Origin: Flavobacteriia bacterium
GTDB lineage: Bacteria; Bacteroidota; Bacteroidia; Flavobacteriales; Flavobacteriaceae
NCBI GenBank assembly: GCA_011330545.1
Contig: DRQI01000195.1
Span: 1 to 7,423 of the forward strand
Length of the DNA: 7,423 nt
Direction: 5' to 3'
Shown: positions 1-5,619 of the stretch, piece after piece
How the letters are laid out: each line of letters opens with the position of its first letter
How positions within the stretch are numbered: position 1 is the stretch's first letter
Notes under the pieces: generated by a model
Databases searched by the model: none
What the model saw: the letters and a program-made list of their open reading frames with translations, nothing else
Told to the model about the DNA's origin: nothing
Made by a program: the position numbers and the translations under genes

Positions 1-107
1 CCGACGAATATTTTACGTTTACTACCAAAGTTTATGGAGACGAAAATGTAGATAGTCGTTTTTGCGAAGCTATTACATTGATAGATGGTATTCAATTTAT
101 AAAATAA
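1..107 (+). CDS. 3' end of an unidentified protein (partial)
   Basis: Reading from position 3 gives 34 uninterrupted codons ending in TAA at 105-107, just before the next ATG. The C-terminal peptide begins DEYFTFTTKV and ends DGIQFIK; it alternates polar and hydrophobic residues and has one cysteine, as in the end of a beta-rich globular domain. The start lies outside the window. I do not recognise the family. The 4-nt gap to the cvfB-type gene on the same strand suggests the two are co-transcribed. The main support for it being coding is the open frame ending in tight spacing with the next gene. Confidence 0.6.
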   Translation, partial: DEYFTFTTKVYGDENVDSRFCEAITLIDGIQFIK

Positions 108-111
108 AGAA

Positions 112-942
112 ATGGCTTTAGGAAAAACAACACTTTTAACGGTTACCGAACAGGCTAAATCGGGCTATTTACTAAAAGAGGCAGATATTAACAATATCTT
201 TTTGCCAAATGATGAAGTCACAGAGCCGCTAAAAACGAATGACGCTGTGAAAGCCTTTGTTTATAAAGACGGTACCGGCCAACTTACGGCCACTTTTAAA
301 AAACCTAACGTTGAATTAGAGCAGTTTGGTTATTTACAGGTAAAAGATGTAAACAAAACCGGTGCTTTTATGGATTGGGGTATTGCCAAAGACTTGCTCG
401 TACCTTATGCAGAACAGATTGTAGACATGCATAAAGGCGAATGGCATTTGATTTTTATGCTACTCGATGCTAAAACCAATAGATTGATAGGCTCTTGCAA
501 AATAGATGAGTTTGTATTTTTTGACGACATTGATGTACAAACGGGAGACGAAGTAGACTTATTGGTATACGCTAATTCAGATTTAGGCTATGCCGTTATT
601 GTGAATAATTTGTACAAAGGCTTAATTTTTCATTCAGACGTTCATAAAACCATTGAAAATGGTGATACCCTAAAAGGCTATGTAAAACAAGTACGTGAAG
701 ATGGCAAGCTCGATATTGTTTTAGAACCGCTAGGCTATAAAAAGAGCATTGACCCAACATCTACGGCCATCTTAGAAAGTTTAGCCGCACACAATGGCTG
801 TTTATACCTCACAGATAAGAGTAGCCCTGAAGATATCAAACAACAACTGGGCTTGAGTAAAAAAGCCTTTAAACGCGGACTGGGAACCCTTTACAAACAA
901 CAAAAAATTGTGTTGTTAGAAGATTGTGTACGATTGGCTTAG
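112..942 (+). CDS. cvfB: CvfB-type S1 RNA-binding / winged-helix protein
   Basis: This 276-residue cytoplasmic protein matches the CvfB family (COG2996; YitL in Bacillus, conserved virulence factor B in Staphylococcus aureus). Family members have three S1-like OB-fold modules followed by a winged helix, and they bind RNA. Here the modules fall at about residues 1-63, 70-135 and 145-206. The second carries the family hallmark, GYLQVKDV then GAFMDWGIAKDLLVP (about 73-98). The third contains GLIFHSDV (170-177). Residues about 215-276 form the winged helix, with a helix-turn-helix-like segment around QQLGLSKKAFKRGL. The length is normal for the family. The ATG at 112 follows an A-rich stretch and lies 4 nt after the preceding stop codon. 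The exact role in Bacteroidota is not established; post-transcriptional regulation through RNA binding is the family-level expectation. Confidence 0.88.
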   Translation: MALGKTTLLTVTEQAKSGYLLKEADINNIFLPNDEVTEPLKTNDAVKAFVYKDGTGQLTATFKKPNVELEQFGYLQVKDVNKTGAFMDWGIAKDLLVPYAEQIVDMHKGEWHLIFMLLDAKTNRLIGSCKIDEFVFFDDIDVQTGDEVDLLVYANSDLGYAVIVNNLYKGLIFHSDVHKTIENGDTLKGYVKQVREDGKLDIVLEPLGYKKSIDPTSTAILESLAAHNGCLYLTDKSSPEDIKQQLGLSKKAFKRGLGTLYKQQKIVLLEDCVRLA

Positions 943-994
943 GTATCGCAGACAAAGTGCAGAAGAGGCCTTATAGAATGTTACCCTCGTTATA

Positions 995-1261
995 ATGAAA
1001 AATAAGATAAGTAACACTAAAGAAACTGATTATCACCCTAAAACGCTATCAGAATTTTTAGTTCATATTTGCATAGTAATTCTCATGGTGAGTTTTATTG
1101 GACTCATTTGGGTTTTCTTGCAAAACAAAATTATCCAATATTTTGGCGAAAATGTCTATTTATTAATCGTTTTTGGAATTTTTTTAGCGTATATCCTAAT
1201 ATCTATAGTAAAAAAAATCATCAAAAAAATACACTCAAAAAATACAAAGGTTTTAAAGTAA
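995..1261 (+). CDS. Small two-helix membrane protein, unknown function
   Basis: The 88-residue product has a polar N-terminus (about 1-20), two strongly hydrophobic segments (about 22-42 and 54-72) separated by a short polar loop, and a very basic C-terminal tail (KKIIKKIHSK and following). By the positive-inside rule both ends would be cytoplasmic. I recognise no family. The gene lies 52 nt after cvfB and 38 nt before the DUF1311 gene, on the same strand. Neither a clear ribosome binding site nor a -7 box is visible. A second frame open over 1069-1278 is a shadow. The amphipathic organisation and a plausible start support a real gene, but short AT-rich frames can look hydrophobic by chance. 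Confidence 0.5.
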   Translation: MKNKISNTKETDYHPKTLSEFLVHICIVILMVSFIGLIWVFLQNKIIQYFGENVYLLIVFGIFLAYILISIVKKIIKKIHSKNTKVLK

Positions 1262-1299
1262 CCTGGTATATAAAATGAACCCGTTTCATAAAAAGCCCT

Positions 1300-1728
1300 A
1301 TGAAATTTATCCTACTAACTATTATTGCAGTATTATTTTTTCCATTTCATGAATTATATTCACAAGATACATCCGATGCCGAAAGATTGGCAGCATTAGG
1401 TTATATGAAACTGGCCACCAAAATAAACTATGACAGTACGAGCGGTTCGAATATCGAACATCGAATTTGCTTAAACTTAGAATTTCAAAAGTTAGACTCT
1501 ATATTAAACAAAAGATTTATCACGCTAGTACAAGCTATAAACAATGATTCTATAAAGAGGCAAATAATACAGTTTCAAAAATCTTGGGTAACAAATAGAA
1601 GAACTCAATGCAGATTAATTTCAGAAGGACTTCAAGGCCATTTATTGGGAATTTATTATTTGGGATGTATGGTAGAAACAACAAGGTTAAGATCTAAAGA
1701 AATAACGTATTTGATTGAAACAAAATAA
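1300..1728 (+). CDS. Exported DUF1311 / LprI-like protein
   Basis: The 142-residue product begins with a signal peptide (residues about 1-21, hydrophobic core ILLTIIAVLFF, ending YSQ, a common Bacteroidota cleavage context), so it is probably periplasmic. The mature part shows the spaced pattern I associate with DUF1311 (PF07007, the LprI N-terminal domain): C57, then Q-x2-W (W96) with R100/R101 and C104, then a GC-x4-T-x-R-type segment (C123, T127/T128, R129). The three conserved cysteines suggest a disulfide. LprI of Mycobacterium tuberculosis inhibits lysozyme, but most DUF1311 proteins have no known function, so I do not assign inhibition here. It converges on the DUF299 gene, with a 97-nt spacer between the two stop codons. 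Confidence 0.72.
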   Translation: MKFILLTIIAVLFFPFHELYSQDTSDAERLAALGYMKLATKINYDSTSGSNIEHRICLNLEFQKLDSILNKRFITLVQAINNDSIKRQIIQFQKSWVTNRRTQCRLISEGLQGHLLGIYYLGCMVETTRLRSKEITYLIETK

Positions 1729-1825
1729 AAAAATGACACTCTTTGCCTTATAAAAAACTCAAGGTGTTTTCAGAAACTAATGGCTGTATAGAATTAACAG
1801 AAAAAGCCCAACACTCACTTAAATT

Positions 1826-2641
1826 CTAGAAGTCAACTTCTTTATGACTTCTAATAACTTCTAAAATTTCAGAAGATATTTCTTCTATGGGTTTGTCGGT
1901 AACATCAATGATTGTCCATAAAGGATGTTGCCTAAAAATTCTATCGGCATAATTCAATTCTTTTTGCACATACATTCGATTTGAATAATTACCTGTTAAT
2001 CCCCCTAAATATTTATCTCTTACTTGCCGTAATTCAGACAATCGTTTGGAAATGGTTGTCAGGCAAAAAATACGTTTGGGCGATAAGTCAAAAATAATTT
2101 CAGGAACGGGTAAATCCAATACTATCGGAACATTGGCAACGCGCCATCCTTTATAAGCCATATAAACGCTTAGGGGTGTTTTAAAAGTTCTGGAAACGCC
2201 TAATAACACAATATCAGCTTCACTTAATTCTTCAACGCGTTGCCCGTCATCATGCCGTAATGTAAACTCGATGGCTTCAATTCGCTGGAAGTAGGCTTTA
2301 TTTATGGTTCTGAATATCCCCGGTTTTTCAGATGGCGAATTCTCAAAATGATGTGACAAATGTGCTAATAAAGGCCCCATCAGGTCTATGGTACGAAGGT
2401 CGTGAAGGCGGCCTTGTGTTAAAATTAAGTGCCGTAATTTTTTTGAAACGATGGTGTGGATGATGATGCCTTTCATCTTACCGGCTTCTTCAATAATTTC
2501 GAGTATTTGCCGCTCAGTACGAACTTCGGGCCGTAAATGCTTTTGTACTTTGGTATATTCAAATTGTACCAACGCCGATTTTAAAGATTGTTCGGCAGTC
2601 CTACCGGTTCCATCGGAAATTATAAAGACGTGTTGAAGCAT
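1826..2641 (-). CDS. DUF299 regulatory protein of pyruvate phosphate dikinase / PEP synthase (kinase-pyrophosphorylase)
   Basis: This is a DUF299 family (PF03618) bifunctional regulator. Family members phosphorylate a threonine of pyruvate phosphate dikinase or PEP synthase using ADP, and remove the phosphate by phosphorolysis with Pi, switching the pyruvate/PEP node off and on. Visible hallmarks are an N-terminal VFIISDGTGRTAE (ISDSTGETAE-like), a central HDDG, the P-loop GVSRTFKTPLS (about residues 148-158 from the ATG), and a C-terminal WTIIDVT followed by IEE. The frame can be extended to a TTG at 2659. I prefer the ATG at 2641, giving 271 residues, because the family usually begins a few residues before VFI.SD and the added six residues look non-conserved; an AGAAG lies about 9 nt upstream. 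Which dikinase it controls cannot be told here, since neither target gene is in the window. Confidence 0.9.
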   Translation of the reverse strand: MLQHVFIISDGTGRTAEQSLKSALVQFEYTKVQKHLRPEVRTERQILEIIEEAGKMKGIIIHTIVSKKLRHLILTQGRLHDLRTIDLMGPLLAHLSHHFENSPSEKPGIFRTINKAYFQRIEAIEFTLRHDDGQRVEELSEADIVLLGVSRTFKTPLSVYMAYKGWRVANVPIVLDLPVPEIIFDLSPKRIFCLTTISKRLSELRQVRDKYLGGLTGNYSNRMYVQKELNYADRIFRQHPLWTIIDVTDKPIEEISSEILEVIRSHKEVDF

Positions 2642-2717
2642 ACTAAAAACTTCTATCAATAAATTGAACCTTTTACAAAATGAGTTCGCAAATTGTAATA
2701 TGCGTTGCTATAATCTT

Positions 2718-3134
2718 CTACGCTCCGCTATAACTCACAAAATTCCGCGGGGTTTCATACAAAGTTACTTTTAAATGGTGTTTTGCATCTATCCTAGGGC
2801 GTAGTTTGTTATAAATTACTACCACAATATTTTCTGAGGTTGGATTCAACCCTGTTTCGTTAAATTCAGGGACTTCTACATTCAAATTTTTATGGTCAAA
2901 AGCATCTTCAATTTCTGTTTTTATCAAATTTTTCAATACTTTCATATCCATGACAAATCCTGTAATAGGGTCTACTTCCCCTGTTACAGAAACTACCAAA
3001 TCATAATTATGGCCATGGTAGTTCGGATTGCTGCATTTGCCAAAAACCGCCAGGTTCTTTTCATCAGTCCATTCAGGCCGATACAACCTATGTGCCGCAT
3101 TAAAATGTGCTTTTCTATTTACGGTTACTTTCAT
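2718..3134 (-). CDS. queD: Pterin synthase, QueD/PTPS family (PTPS-like motif)
   Basis: This 138-residue T-fold enzyme acts on 7,8-dihydroneopterin triphosphate. Zinc ligands are visible as H15 (AAHR), H40 and H42 (YHGHNY). The catalytic cysteine would be C34, the Asp-His pair D80/H81 (DHKNL), and the pterin-anchoring glutamate E127 (LYETPRN). T99-S-E-N102 is the usual substrate-site segment. The cysteine-to-HGH spacing is C-x5-HGH (CSNPNYHGH), as in eukaryotic 6-pyruvoyltetrahydropterin synthase, whereas E. coli-type QueD has C-x3-HGH. The protein may therefore make 6-pyruvoyltetrahydropterin for a biopterin-like cofactor rather than, or as well as, 6-carboxytetrahydropterin for queuosine. 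The symbol is a family label only. It lies downstream of idi on the same strand, with a 101-nt gap containing a palindrome. Confidence 0.88.
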   Translation of the reverse strand: MKVTVNRKAHFNAAHRLYRPEWTDEKNLAVFGKCSNPNYHGHNYDLVVSVTGEVDPITGFVMDMKVLKNLIKTEIEDAFDHKNLNVEVPEFNETGLNPTSENIVVVIYNKLRPRIDAKHHLKVTLYETPRNFVSYSGA

Positions 3135-3189
3135 CGGGTTTTAATTTCGTAGATAGTTGTATTTTTTTGTTCTTTTTTCCTTATAGACT

Positions 3190-3220
3190 AGCCTGCGGCA
3201 GGCAGATATGCGCTGCCTAG
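3190..3220. repeat. GC-rich palindromic element between idi and the pterin synthase gene
   Basis: Within an AT-rich intergenic region there is a compact GC-rich block. GCCTGC (3191-3196) and GCAGGC (3198-3203) are perfect inverted arms around one base. AGGCAG (3200-3205) and CTGCCT (3213-3218) form a second perfect pair with a 7-nt loop. The two share AGGC, so only one can form at a time. No T-run follows on the minus-strand side, so it is not a standard intrinsic terminator for idi. GCCTGC/GCAGGC palindromes resemble short dispersed intergenic repeats I recall from Flavobacteriia; copy number cannot be tested from this window. Confidence 0.6.
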
Positions 3221-3235
3221 CTCCTCCCTAACGCA

Positions 3236-3757
3236 TCACGCATTCACCAAGCGTTGATAATATTCATCAAAAATAATCTTAAACCATTCGGTATAAATTT
3301 CAGGATGTACCACCATATCTACTTTTACAGCTTCCAGAGTCATCCATTTAAAACTTTCAACTTCCTCAGGATTGATAATAGGGTTTTCATTATAGGTTCC
3401 TACCAAAACATGGTCGAGCTCATGTTCGGTAAGCCCGTTATCAAAAGGAGCCCTATAAATAAAAGAAAAAACATCTTTTAATTCAGTAACAAATCCCATT
3501 TCTTCTTGCAAACGCCTTTTGCCGGCCGTAATATTACTTTCACCTTCTCGTTGGTGGCTACAACAGGTATTGGCCCATAACAGTGGTGAATGGTATTTAG
3601 AAGCAGCACGTTGTTGCAATAGTAACTCCCCTTTATCATTAGTAATAAAAACTGAAAATGCACGATGTAACACTCCTTTTTTATGTGCTTCTAATTTTGG
3701 CATCGTACCCAATTGCTCATCATCTTTATTTACTAAAATTACTTGTTCTTCAATCAT
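3236..3757 (-). CDS. idi: Isopentenyl-diphosphate delta-isomerase, type I
   Basis: The enzyme interconverts isopentenyl and dimethylallyl diphosphate, balancing precursors for quinones, carotenoids and undecaprenyl phosphate. The 173-residue length fits the compact bacterial form. The Nudix-like fold shows the expected residues: H25 and H31 (KLEAHKKGVLHRAF), LLLQQRA, KYH-x3-LWANTCCSH with catalytic C66 and metal ligand H68, the degenerate Nudix helix RRLQEEMG (81-88), and TEHELDH with E111 and E113 (catalytic and metal-binding glutamates in E. coli numbering 114 and 116). The residue after CCSH is Gln rather than the common Pro. It starts at ATG 3757 with a Bacteroidota -7 box just upstream, so it probably has its own promoter despite lying 69 nt after the propeller gene on the same strand. 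Confidence 0.95.
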   Translation of the reverse strand: MIEEQVILVNKDDEQLGTMPKLEAHKKGVLHRAFSVFITNDKGELLLQQRAASKYHSPLLWANTCCSHQREGESNITAGKRRLQEEMGFVTELKDVFSFIYRAPFDNGLTEHELDHVLVGTYNENPIINPEEVESFKWMTLEAVKVDMVVHPEIYTEWFKIIFDEYYQRLVNA

Positions 3758-3773
3758 AAAAAAACGTATTAGG

Positions 3774-3781
3774 CAAAGTTA
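3774..3781 (-). promoter_or_regulatory. Putative -7 box (TAACTTTG) for idi
   Basis: The minus strand reads TAACTTTG, an exact match to the Bacteroidota sigma-ABfr -7 consensus TAnnTTTG, ending 16 nt before the idi start codon. No convincing -33 TTG element is seen at the usual spacing. If used, transcription would begin about 10 nt ahead of the ATG, giving a very short leader, and idi would be transcribed independently of the upstream lipoprotein pair. Confidence 0.42.
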
Positions 3782-3826
3782 CAAAATAAAAATGTTGTCT
3801 CTTAACAGCAAGCCTTGAGAAAAATA

Positions 3827-5053
3827 CTAAAAAGCACTGTCAGGAATGCTAACGGTCTTAATTGTAGTTTCTTCTTGAGTGATATCATTCCATGCCATAT
3901 AAACCGTATTATTGACGATTTCTAATTGTGGGAATCCACTTTTTCTAGAACCTGATAATGCAGTTATAGTAACATCTTTTTGTTTGATTCCATCAAGGCC
4001 AACTTTTACTACCTTGAGTTCAGCATCGGTATCAGTAGATTCCATCCAACTGACCAACACATTTTCGGCATCTAAAAATGCCACGTCTACCCTACCAATG
4101 GGTTTGCCGTTGTCAATTTGAATGGGAGCATTAAAATGGGCACCGTTATCTTTAGAAAAAGCCAAGTTAACTTTTGGCGTATTATCAGCAGCCGTAAACC
4201 ATGCCACCGCCAAGGTGTTTTCAAAAGATGCTGCTTTAGGGCCATTTACGGGGCATCCGTTAATTACCCAATGGTCATTGTTTATTGGCATGGGCGAAGT
4301 CCAGCTGCCCGCTACCCATCGTGAAATATAAATATCCCTAACTTCATCATCGGTTCGGTTTCTATAAACGATAATCGGCCCATTTGGAGTGATTGCCGCA
4401 CCGGTTTGGCAACAATCACAAGTTTTATCATCTACTAAGGTATCCTCAATAACCTCTCCTGACGGTAACACTGTGGCTGTTCGTATGTTCATTGCCCCGC
4501 TACTGCTGTGTTCCTCGCCATGGCTTCCGCTACCGGTATTTCTTCCGTCAAGCCAAGTCACAAAAAACGAATCGTTTTTATAGGGAAGCATCGTTACAAA
4601 ACCGTGTTCTGTTTTGGTGCTATCGGTATACAGTATAAAATCATCATTCCAATGCTTTCCATTATCATTAGATACCGTTGCATGAACATCATACGCAAAG
4701 GTTGCCGGGTCTGATTTCTGTAAAAAATGTGCCATCATATTCGACTTATTTACTGCTATGGCAGGAAAATCTGCCCAATTGACAAACCAATCTTTTCCGT
4801 TGGCAATTTCGGTAGGTGCTGTCCATTTATTTCCTGCTAACGATGAAAACTTCAAAGTGTAAACACTATCATTTACTTGTTGTGTATATGACATAAATAG
4901 TGTGCCGTCATTAGAAAATAAAAAAGGTTGCATACTTACTGCCAATGCCGGAGATTTGATGGTTTTAACAGAAAACACATCTGTAGTTTTCTTTTTTTCT
5001 TTACAGGATACAACAAGGATACAAACAAATATCAATATCAATAATCTTTTCAT
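3827..5053 (-). CDS. Lipoprotein with Asp-box (BNR-like) repeats and CDCC/GCPVNGP cysteine signature, unknown function
   Basis: The 408-residue product starts with a lipoprotein signal (MKRLLILIF..., lipobox VVSC, acylated C17, then KEKKK), so it should be membrane-anchored outside the cytoplasm. Two Asp-boxes, SNDNGKHW (128-135) and SKDNGAHF (300-307), plus recurring VxWxD-type strands, point to a sialidase-like beta-propeller. It lacks an evident sialidase RIP motif, so automatic labels such as exo-alpha-sialidase would be unsafe. Notable features are C212-D-C214-C215 (TCDCCQT), an IVYRNR segment followed by VRDIYISRW, and W-x-INGCPVNGP (C267). I recall this combination from a widespread uncharacterised bacterial family. 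A His-rich loop GSHGEEH (176-182) follows WLDGR. The cysteines may form disulfides or a metal site. Its ATG overlaps the stop of the TlpA-like gene (ATGA), so the two are probably translationally coupled. Confidence 0.82.
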   Translation of the reverse strand: MKRLLILIFVCILVVSCKEKKKTTDVFSVKTIKSPALAVSMQPFLFSNDGTLFMSYTQQVNDSVYTLKFSSLAGNKWTAPTEIANGKDWFVNWADFPAIAVNKSNMMAHFLQKSDPATFAYDVHATVSNDNGKHWNDDFILYTDSTKTEHGFVTMLPYKNDSFFVTWLDGRNTGSGSHGEEHSSSGAMNIRTATVLPSGEVIEDTLVDDKTCDCCQTGAAITPNGPIIVYRNRTDDEVRDIYISRWVAGSWTSPMPINNDHWVINGCPVNGPKAASFENTLAVAWFTAADNTPKVNLAFSKDNGAHFNAPIQIDNGKPIGRVDVAFLDAENVLVSWMESTDTDAELKVVKVGLDGIKQKDVTITALSGSRKSGFPQLEIVNNTVYMAWNDITQEETTIKTVSIPDSAF

Positions 5054-5547
5054 TTTATGGCTCTTAGTTGGCTTAATATTTCTTCAGAATCCCATTCGGT
5101 AGCGCCATCGATACGCTTAGCCATTTTTCCGTTTGTATCATAAATAAAGGTTGCGGGCAATGCATAAATTTGTAATTTATCAAGTGACGTAGTAACTAAC
5201 AAAAACCGAAAAGGATGCTTTGAATTTTTTTGAAATTGTGTTACTTTTTGAAGTTTATCGGTAGTAGGAAATAAAAAAACATAGTTTTCATCTTTTAATA
5301 TTTCTTGGGCTTTTGCCAGTGAAGGCATTTCTTTTAAGCAAGGCGTACACCATGTGGCCCAAAAATTAAGGAGTATTCTTTTTCCTTTAAAATCAGCTAA
5401 TGAAACCGCATTTCCATCTAAATCTGTATAAAGTGACGTTGACTTTTCAGTGGTGCGTTCCTTTTCTTTAGGACTTGGCTTCGCGCAACGCAACAACGAT
5501 ACGCAACAAATAAAAATAAATAAGTATTTATAATTCACCGGTTTCAT
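5050..5547 (-). CDS. TlpA/ResA-like thioredoxin-fold protein, probably envelope-anchored
   Basis: The 165-residue product has an N-terminal hydrophobic segment (about 8-19) followed by C21 and a charged linker, then a TlpA/ResA-type thioredoxin domain from about residue 36. Visible hallmarks are DLDGNAVSLADFKGK, LLNFWATWCTPC with the redox pair C67/C70, KEMPSL, and YALPATF with the cis-proline P131. Such proteins reduce or shuffle disulfides, or reduce cysteines for metal or heme insertion, in the periplasm. The putative lipobox LLRC has Arg at -1, which is atypical, so the protein might instead stay as a signal anchor. The TGA stop overlaps the ATG of the following propeller lipoprotein. Upstream is a 72-nt divergent intergenic region shared with the cyclophilin gene. 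The physiological partner is not shown by the sequence; the coupled cysteine-rich lipoprotein is the obvious candidate. Confidence 0.88.
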   Translation of the reverse strand: MKPVNYKYLFIFICCVSLLRCAKPSPKEKERTTEKSTSLYTDLDGNAVSLADFKGKRILLNFWATWCTPCLKEMPSLAKAQEILKDENYVFLFPTTDKLQKVTQFQKNSKHPFRFLLVTTSLDKLQIYALPATFIYDTNGKMAKRIDGATEWDSEEILSQLRAIK

Positions 5548-5588
5548 TTATTAGGTTTCGAATGTACAAAGTTTTGTTTGAATACTCT

Positions 5589-5596
5589 TATCTTTG
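5589..5596 (+). promoter_or_regulatory. Putative -7 box (TATCTTTG) for the cyclophilin lipoprotein gene
   Basis: TATCTTTG is an exact match to the Bacteroidota -7 consensus TAnnTTTG and lies 23 nt before the ATG at 5620. A transcript would start near 5603, leaving a leader of about 17 nt. The upstream TTTTG at 5572-5576 is too close to serve as a standard -33 element, so only the -7 part is supported. Confidence 0.5.
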
Positions 5597-5619
5597 CCCG
5601 TTAAAGTTACTCATTTGGC

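Noticed and set aside
943..994. Possible integron-type recombination site ahead of the small genes
   Set aside because: No matched pair of the core recombination motifs could be found, nor a second similar copy at 1262-1299, and there is no integrase in the window.
1069..1278. Open frame overlapping the small two-helix membrane protein gene
   Set aside because: It overlaps 995-1261 almost entirely; the product has no membrane or domain logic, and the other frame has a better start and a coherent two-helix pattern.
1763..1815. Nested inverted repeats in the convergent spacer (GTGTT 1764-1768 with AACAC 1810-1814; CTGT 1784-1787 with ACAG 1797-1800) as a bidirectional terminator
   Set aside because: The stems are short, AT-rich and separated by long unpaired stretches, with no T-run placed correctly for either strand. 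Such pairing is expected by chance in this composition.
2451..2636. Plus-strand open frame, and others at 2892-3152, 3254-3481, 3519-3818 and 3912-5102
   Set aside because: All lie antisense to minus-strand genes with clear family motifs, and none shows a recognisable domain.
3478..3663. Alternative minus-strand frame inside idi
   Set aside because: It is a different frame within a gene whose catalytic motifs are all intact; no sign of a frameshift or of dual coding.
3827..5053. Calling the Asp-box lipoprotein a sialidase
   Set aside because: Two Asp-boxes are present but no RIP motif or arginine triad could be identified, and the CDCC/GCPVNGP signature is not a sialidase feature.
5559..5566. 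TACATTCG on the minus strand as a -7 box for the TlpA-like gene
   Set aside because: It has one mismatch in the TTTG part, would leave a leader of only a few bases, and has no -33 element. The pair's promoter may lie here but I cannot place it.
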